From: DATEDA01 sp050741515
GTDB lineage: Bacteria > Pseudomonadota > Gammaproteobacteria > Burkholderiales > SG8-39
Direction of reading: 5' to 3'
NCBI GenBank assembly: GCA_050741515.1
Contig: JBOIFD010000192.1
Location: forward strand, 1-16,576
DNA: 16,576 bases
The notes under the pieces were generated by a model that ran no database searches, was not told where the DNA came from, and saw only the letters and a program-made list of their open reading frames with translations. Position 1 is the first letter of the stretch. Each line of letters starts with the position of its first letter. Positions 14,048 through 16,576 of this stretch are shown in pieces. Position numbers and translations under genes: made by a program.

Positions 14048-14587
14048 CTAGGACTTGAACGGGAACCGGAACGCCGCGAGCAGGGCCCGCGCCTCGTCAT
14101 CGGTCTTGGCCGTGGTGGTGATGCTGATGTTGAGCCCCCGGAGCGTGTCGACCTTGTCGTACTCGACCTCGGGGAAGATGATCTGCTCGCGCACGCCGAT
14201 GCTGTAATTGCCGCGGCCGTCGAACGAGCGGTTGGAAAACCCGCGGAAGTCGCGGATGCGGGGGATGGCGATCGAGACCAGGCGGTCGAGAAACTCGTAC
14301 ATCCGCTGGCCGCGGAGCGTCACCATGCAGCCGATCGGAAAGCCGGCCCGGACCTTGAAGTTCGCGACCGACTTCTTCGCCTTGGTCACGACCGGCTTCT
14401 GGCCGGTGATCTTGGTCAGGTCGGCGACGGCGTTGTCCAGGATCTTCTTGTCCTGGGTGGACTTGCCGACGCCCATGTTGAGCGTGATCTTCGCGACCCG
14501 CGGCACTTCCATCGCGCTCTTGTAGCCGAACTTCTGGACGAGCTCCGGGACCACCTTCTCCTTGTAGTGCTCTTGCAGTCGCGCCAT
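14048..14587 (-). CDS. rplE: 50S ribosomal protein L5
   Basis: L5 anchors 5S rRNA to the large subunit and touches the P-site tRNA. The 179-residue product is the E. coli length, with YKEKVVPELVQKFGY, the signature VPRVAKITLNMGVG, AKKSVANFKVRAGFPIGCMVTLRG and FDGRGNYSIGVREQIIFPEV. It ends FRFPFKS. It lies 15 bases after rplX. In E. coli the S8 repressor site overlaps this start; I could not recognise a clear S8 target here. Confidence 0.98.
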   Translation of the reverse strand: MARLQEHYKEKVVPELVQKFGYKSAMEVPRVAKITLNMGVGKSTQDKKILDNAVADLTKITGQKPVVTKAKKSVANFKVRAGFPIGCMVTLRGQRMYEFLDRLVSIAIPRIRDFRGFSNRSFDGRGNYSIGVREQIIFPEVEYDKVDTLRGLNISITTTAKTDDEARALLAAFRFPFKS

Positions 14588-14602
14588 TGTCGGGTCCCCT
14601 GC

Positions 14603-14923
14603 TTACTGCGCGTCGACCATCTCGCCGTTCGACTTGAACACCCGCACGCGGCGCCCGTCGGGCATCGCCTTGATGCCCACGCGGTCGGCCTGCTTCGTCT
14701 GCGGGTTGAAGAGCGCCACGTTGGAGACGTGGATCGGCATCTCCCGGTCGATGATCCCGCCCTGGATGCCCTTCATCGGGTTCGGGCGCTGATGCTTCTT
14801 CACCCTGTTGATGCCCTCGACGATCACGCGCTCGGCGTCGAGGCGGCGCAGCACCGTCCCGCGCTTGCCCTTGTCGCGGCCGGACAGCACGATCACGTCG
14901 TCGCCTTTGCGGATCTTTTCCAT
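14603..14923 (-). CDS. rplX: 50S ribosomal protein L24
   Basis: L24 starts 50S assembly on 23S rRNA domain I and lies by the exit tunnel. The 106-residue product carries the KOW motif at the N-terminus (IRKGDDVIVLSGRDKGKRGTV), VEGINRVKKHQRPNP and GGIIDREMPIHVSNVAL. The start has only a weak Shine-Dalgarno, and the 60-base gap to rplN contains a strong inverted repeat, so its translation may depend on RNA folding or coupling. Confidence 0.98.
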   Translation of the reverse strand: MEKIRKGDDVIVLSGRDKGKRGTVLRRLDAERVIVEGINRVKKHQRPNPMKGIQGGIIDREMPIHVSNVALFNPQTKQADRVGIKAMPDGRRVRVFKSNGEMVDAQ

Positions 14924-14950
14924 TAGCTTCGTCTCTGACTCGGGGGATCT

Positions 14951-14972
14951 ACAAGGGGGCCTGCCCCCTTGT
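14951..14972 (-). repeat. Perfect inverted repeat between rplN and rplX
   Basis: ACAAGGGGGC and GCCCCCTTGT form 10-base perfect arms around two bases (in RNA probably nine or fewer pairs with a four-base loop). No T-run follows, so it is not a standard terminator. It begins 11 bases after the rplN stop codon. A second CCCCC seven to eight bases further downstream could compete for pairing with the GGGGG arm. Confidence 0.75.
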
Positions 14973-14983
14973 TCCTCAGCTCG

Positions 14984-15352
14984 CTAGAGCACCTCCGGCG
15001 CGAGCGACACGATCTTCATGAACCGCTCGGAGCGCAGCTCCCGCGTCACCGGCCCGAAGATCCGCGTGCCGATCGGCTCGAGCTTCGGCGTGAGCAGCAC
15101 CGCGGCGTTCGAGTCGAACCGGATGAGCGAGCCGTCGGGCCGGCGCACGCCCTTCGCGGTGCGCACGACGACTGCGTGATAGATCTCGCCCTTCTTGACG
15201 CGGCCCCGCGGCGCGGCGTCCTTGACGCTCACCCTGATCACGTCCCCGATGTTCGCGTAGCGGCGCTTCGAGCCGCCCAGCACCTTGATGCACATCACCG
15301 AGCGCGCGCCCGTGTTGTCGGCGACGTCCAGCACCGTCTGCATCTGGATCAT
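14984..15352 (-). CDS. rplN: 50S ribosomal protein L14
   Basis: L14 lies at the subunit interface and forms intersubunit bridges; ribosome silencing factors bind it. The 122-residue product has MIQMQTVLDVADNTGARSVM, CIKVLGGSKRRYANIGDVI, the KKGEIYHAVVVRTAKGVRR loop and RELRSERFMKIVSLAPEVL, all as in the family (122-123 residues). GGAGAAGAGG precedes the ATG at 15352. It is the first gene after the internal promoter and leader and so opens the spc unit. Confidence 0.99.
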   Translation of the reverse strand: MIQMQTVLDVADNTGARSVMCIKVLGGSKRRYANIGDVIRVSVKDAAPRGRVKKGEIYHAVVVRTAKGVRRPDGSLIRFDSNAAVLLTPKLEPIGTRIFGPVTRELRSERFMKIVSLAPEVL

Positions 15353-15476
15353 TTCCTCTTCTCCAACTTTTCCCGCTGACCGCGGTCAGTCTTGGAGCCC
15401 GTCCGGGCAGGTCCTCGGCCCCTGTTGGGCGGCTCCACCGGGAGCTCCTTGTCCCCACCGGGCCGGGGCGAAAAAG
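15353..15476 (-). promoter_or_regulatory. Structured leader of the spc unit
   Basis: About 124 bases would be transcribed between the predicted start near 15476 and rplN. I see several small inverted repeats: GCTCC-CGGT-GGAGC at 15432-15445, GCCCG-GA-CGGGC at 15397-15408, and a 14-bp palindrome at 15376-15389. I see no coding and no recognised riboswitch. Confidence 0.4.
15376..15389. repeat. 14-bp perfect palindrome before rplN
   Basis: CTGACCGCGGTCAG is its own reverse complement. It ends about 24 bases before the rplN ATG and lies within the predicted leader. It could be a protein-binding site or part of an RNA hairpin. Confidence 0.6.
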
Positions 15477-15482
15477 CGTGGG

Positions 15483-15512
15483 ATTATAGCGGCTTGCGCT
15501 GCCGGACTGCAA
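15483..15512 (-). promoter_or_regulatory. Sigma-70-type promoter for the spc unit
   Basis: On the minus strand TTGCAG (15507-15512), an 18-base spacer and TATAAT (15483-15488, perfect consensus) match a housekeeping promoter, with initiation expected near 15476. It lies between rpsQ and rplN, the same place as the spc promoter of E. coli. The -35 overlaps neither gene and starts 4 bases after the rpsQ stop. Confidence 0.85.
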
Positions 15513-15515
15513 GCA

Positions 15516-15794
15516 TCACACCGTTTTCGCGCGCGCCACCAGCTTCGCCACCCGCCAGCTCTTGCTCCGCGAGATGGGCCGGCACTCCTCGATCATGACG
15601 AGATCGCCCTCCTTGCACTCGTTCGACTCGTCGTGCGCGTGGTACTTCTTGGAGCGCGTCACGATCTTGCCGTAGAGCGGGTGGGTGACCCGGCGCTCCA
15701 CGAGCACCGTCACCGTCTTGTTCATCTTGTCGCTCACGACCCGTCCGGTGAGCTGCCGCCCACCCCTCGTCCCGGCGTCCTGGGTCTCGGTCAT
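15516..15794 (-). CDS. rpsQ: 30S ribosomal protein S17
   Basis: S17 is an early-binding OB-fold protein of the 30S body. The 92-residue product has RQLTGRVVSDKMNKTVTVLV, ERRVTHPLYGKIVTRSKKYHAHDE and GDLVMIEECRPISRSKSWRV. It is a few residues longer than E. coli S17 (84) at the N-terminus (MTETQDAGTRGG). The ATG at 15794 overlaps the rpmC stop (ATGA), supporting this start and coupling. It is the last gene before the internal promoter. Confidence 0.98.
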   Translation of the reverse strand: MTETQDAGTRGGRQLTGRVVSDKMNKTVTVLVERRVTHPLYGKIVTRSKKYHAHDESNECKEGDLVMIEECRPISRSKSWRVAKLVARAKTV

Positions 15795-15985
15795 TTGGCC
15801 CTCGCCTTCTCGGCCAGCACGGTGCGCACGCGCGCGATGTCGCGGCGAACCTTCTTCAGCTGGCTCGTGTTCGGGAGCTGCTGGGTGGCCTTCTGCATCC
15901 GCAGGCTGAACTGCGCCTTGAGCAGCGCCTGCAGCTCCTTGTTGAGCGCGCCGGCGTCCTGGGCGCGCAGCTCGTTCGACTTCAT
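15791..15985 (-). CDS. rpmC: 50S ribosomal protein L29
   Basis: The 64-residue product is a two-helix protein near the exit tunnel, part of the binding site for trigger factor and SRP. It has MKSNELRAQDAGALNKELQA, LLKAQFSLRMQKATQQLPN and the typical RRDIARVRTVLAEKARAK end. The start lies three bases after the rplP stop, with GGGGTGAGG just upstream; the stop overlaps rpsQ by four bases. Confidence 0.97.
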   Translation of the reverse strand: MKSNELRAQDAGALNKELQALLKAQFSLRMQKATQQLPNTSQLKKVRRDIARVRTVLAEKARAK

Positions 15986-15988
15986 GCC

Positions 15989-16402
15989 TCACCCCAACTG
16001 TCGCTGGACGAACGTCGTCCTGAGGGGCAGCTTGGCGGCGGCGAGCGCGAATGCCTCGCGCGCGACCGGCTCCTCGACCCCGTCCATCTCGAAGAGCACC
16101 TTGCCGGGCTGGATCTCGGCCACGAAGAACTCGGGGTTGCCCTTGCCGTTGCCCATCCGGACCTCGGCCGGCTTCTGCGAGACCGGCTTGTCCGGGAACA
16201 CCCGGATCCAGATCCGCGCGCCGCGCTTGACGTGCCGGGTCATCGCCCGGCGCCCGGCCTCGATCTGGCGCGCCGTCAGCCGCCCGCGCGTGGTCGCCTT
16301 CAGGCCGTACTCGCCGAAATTGACCTTGGTGCCGCGCGTGGCAACGCCGTAGTTCCGGCCCTTCTGCTGCTTCCGGTACTTGGTTCTAGCTGGTTGAAGC
16401 AT
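15989..16402 (-). CDS. rplP: 50S ribosomal protein L16
   Basis: L16 binds 23S rRNA near the A site and organises the tRNA-binding region. The 137-residue product has MLQPARTKYRKQQKGRNYG, ARQIEAGRRAMTRHVKRGAR, the conserved KPAEVRMGNGKGNPEFFVAE and IQPGKVLFEMDGV. Arg82 corresponds to Arg81 of E. coli L16, the residue hydroxylated by the oxygenase YcfD. GGAGG lies five bases upstream of the ATG. The start overlaps the 3' end of rpsC by 17 bases. Confidence 0.98.
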   Translation of the reverse strand: MLQPARTKYRKQQKGRNYGVATRGTKVNFGEYGLKATTRGRLTARQIEAGRRAMTRHVKRGARIWIRVFPDKPVSQKPAEVRMGNGKGNPEFFVAEIQPGKVLFEMDGVEEPVAREAFALAAAKLPLRTTFVQRQLG

Positions 16403-16576
16403 CGCCGCCTCCGCCCGACTTCTTCACGACCCGCTTCGTGGGCGGCTGGAGGCCCGATCTGCGCGGCTGGAGCGCCGGCTTCGCTGGCTCGCTCGGCTTC
16501 GCCTCCGCGCCTTCCGCCCGCTTCGCGCGGCCACGGCTCGGCTTCGCCTGCACCTCGGCTGCCGGGGGCGGCGGCG
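16386..16576 (-). CDS. rpsC: 30S ribosomal protein S3, C-terminal tail (partial)
   Basis: The gene enters from the right edge and ends with TAG at 16386-16388. The 62 visible residues are low-complexity Ala, Pro, Lys and Arg (for example EVQAKPSRGRAKRAEGAEAK), ending KRVVKKSGGGGDASTS. No KH or S3 C-terminal domain is in the window; the assignment rests on its place directly before rplP, where rpsC lies in this conserved cluster. S3 tails vary in length, and a basic Ala/Pro-rich extension fits. The 17-base overlap with rplP is unusual but consistent with coupling. Confidence 0.75.
   Translation of the reverse strand, partial: PPPPAAEVQAKPSRGRAKRAEGAEAKPSEPAKPALQPRRSGLQPPTKRVVKKSGGGGDASTS

Noticed and set aside
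14951..14972. Reading the rplN-rplX inverted repeat as a transcription terminator
   Set aside because: No T-run follows on either strand and essential genes of the same operon lie downstream.

Overview
The window is a high-GC bacterial chromosome segment, most likely from a betaproteobacterium or a close relative. It carries most of the S10-spc-alpha ribosomal protein cluster on the minus strand. The gene order secY-infA-rpmJ-rpsM-rpsK-rpsD-rpoA (with infA between secY and rpmJ), the zinc-free 101-residue S14 and the sequence of IF-1 point to the betaproteobacterial side. No 16S gene is present, so the taxon is inferred.

Reading the minus strand from the right edge, the order is: 3' end of rpsC, rplP, rpmC, rpsQ; a gap with a clear sigma-70-type promoter and structured leader; then rplN, rplX, rplE, rpsN, rpsH, rplF, rplR, rpsE, rpmD, rplO, secY, infA, rpmJ, rpsM, rpsK, rpsD, rpoA. 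Next is a gene for a predicted 2-oxoglutarate/Fe(II) oxygenase, then rplQ, then a hairpin-plus-T terminator at about 5095-5120. These genes build both ribosomal subunits, the translocon channel, IF-1 and the RNA polymerase alpha subunit. Most gaps are a few to 60 bases and several genes overlap by 4 bases, so expression is probably as one or two long transcripts.

Left of the terminator lie accessory genes: a SAM hydroxide adenosyltransferase (DUF62 family); two convergent lipoprotein genes whose products look related to each other; and an nfeD-slipin pair (membrane serine protease plus SPFH protein). Next come about 320 bases that hold only a fragment of a response-regulator receiver domain and a tiny reading frame. 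The last feature is the 3' end of a MOFRL-type glycerate 2-kinase gene on the plus strand.

The most unusual item is the oxygenase gene inserted between rpoA and rplQ, two genes that are adjacent in most bacteria. It starts on a GTG overlapping the rpoA stop, so it is built into the operon, and it retains a full set of Fe(II) and 2-oxoglutarate ligands. It is a candidate for a ribosome- or RNA polymerase-modifying hydroxylase. Also notable are long Lys/Ala/Gly-rich C-terminal tails on L17 and L15 and an Ala/Pro/Lys-rich tail on S3, a perfect inverted repeat between rplN and rplX, a 14-bp palindrome just before rplN, and a possibly leaderless SAM hydrolase gene.
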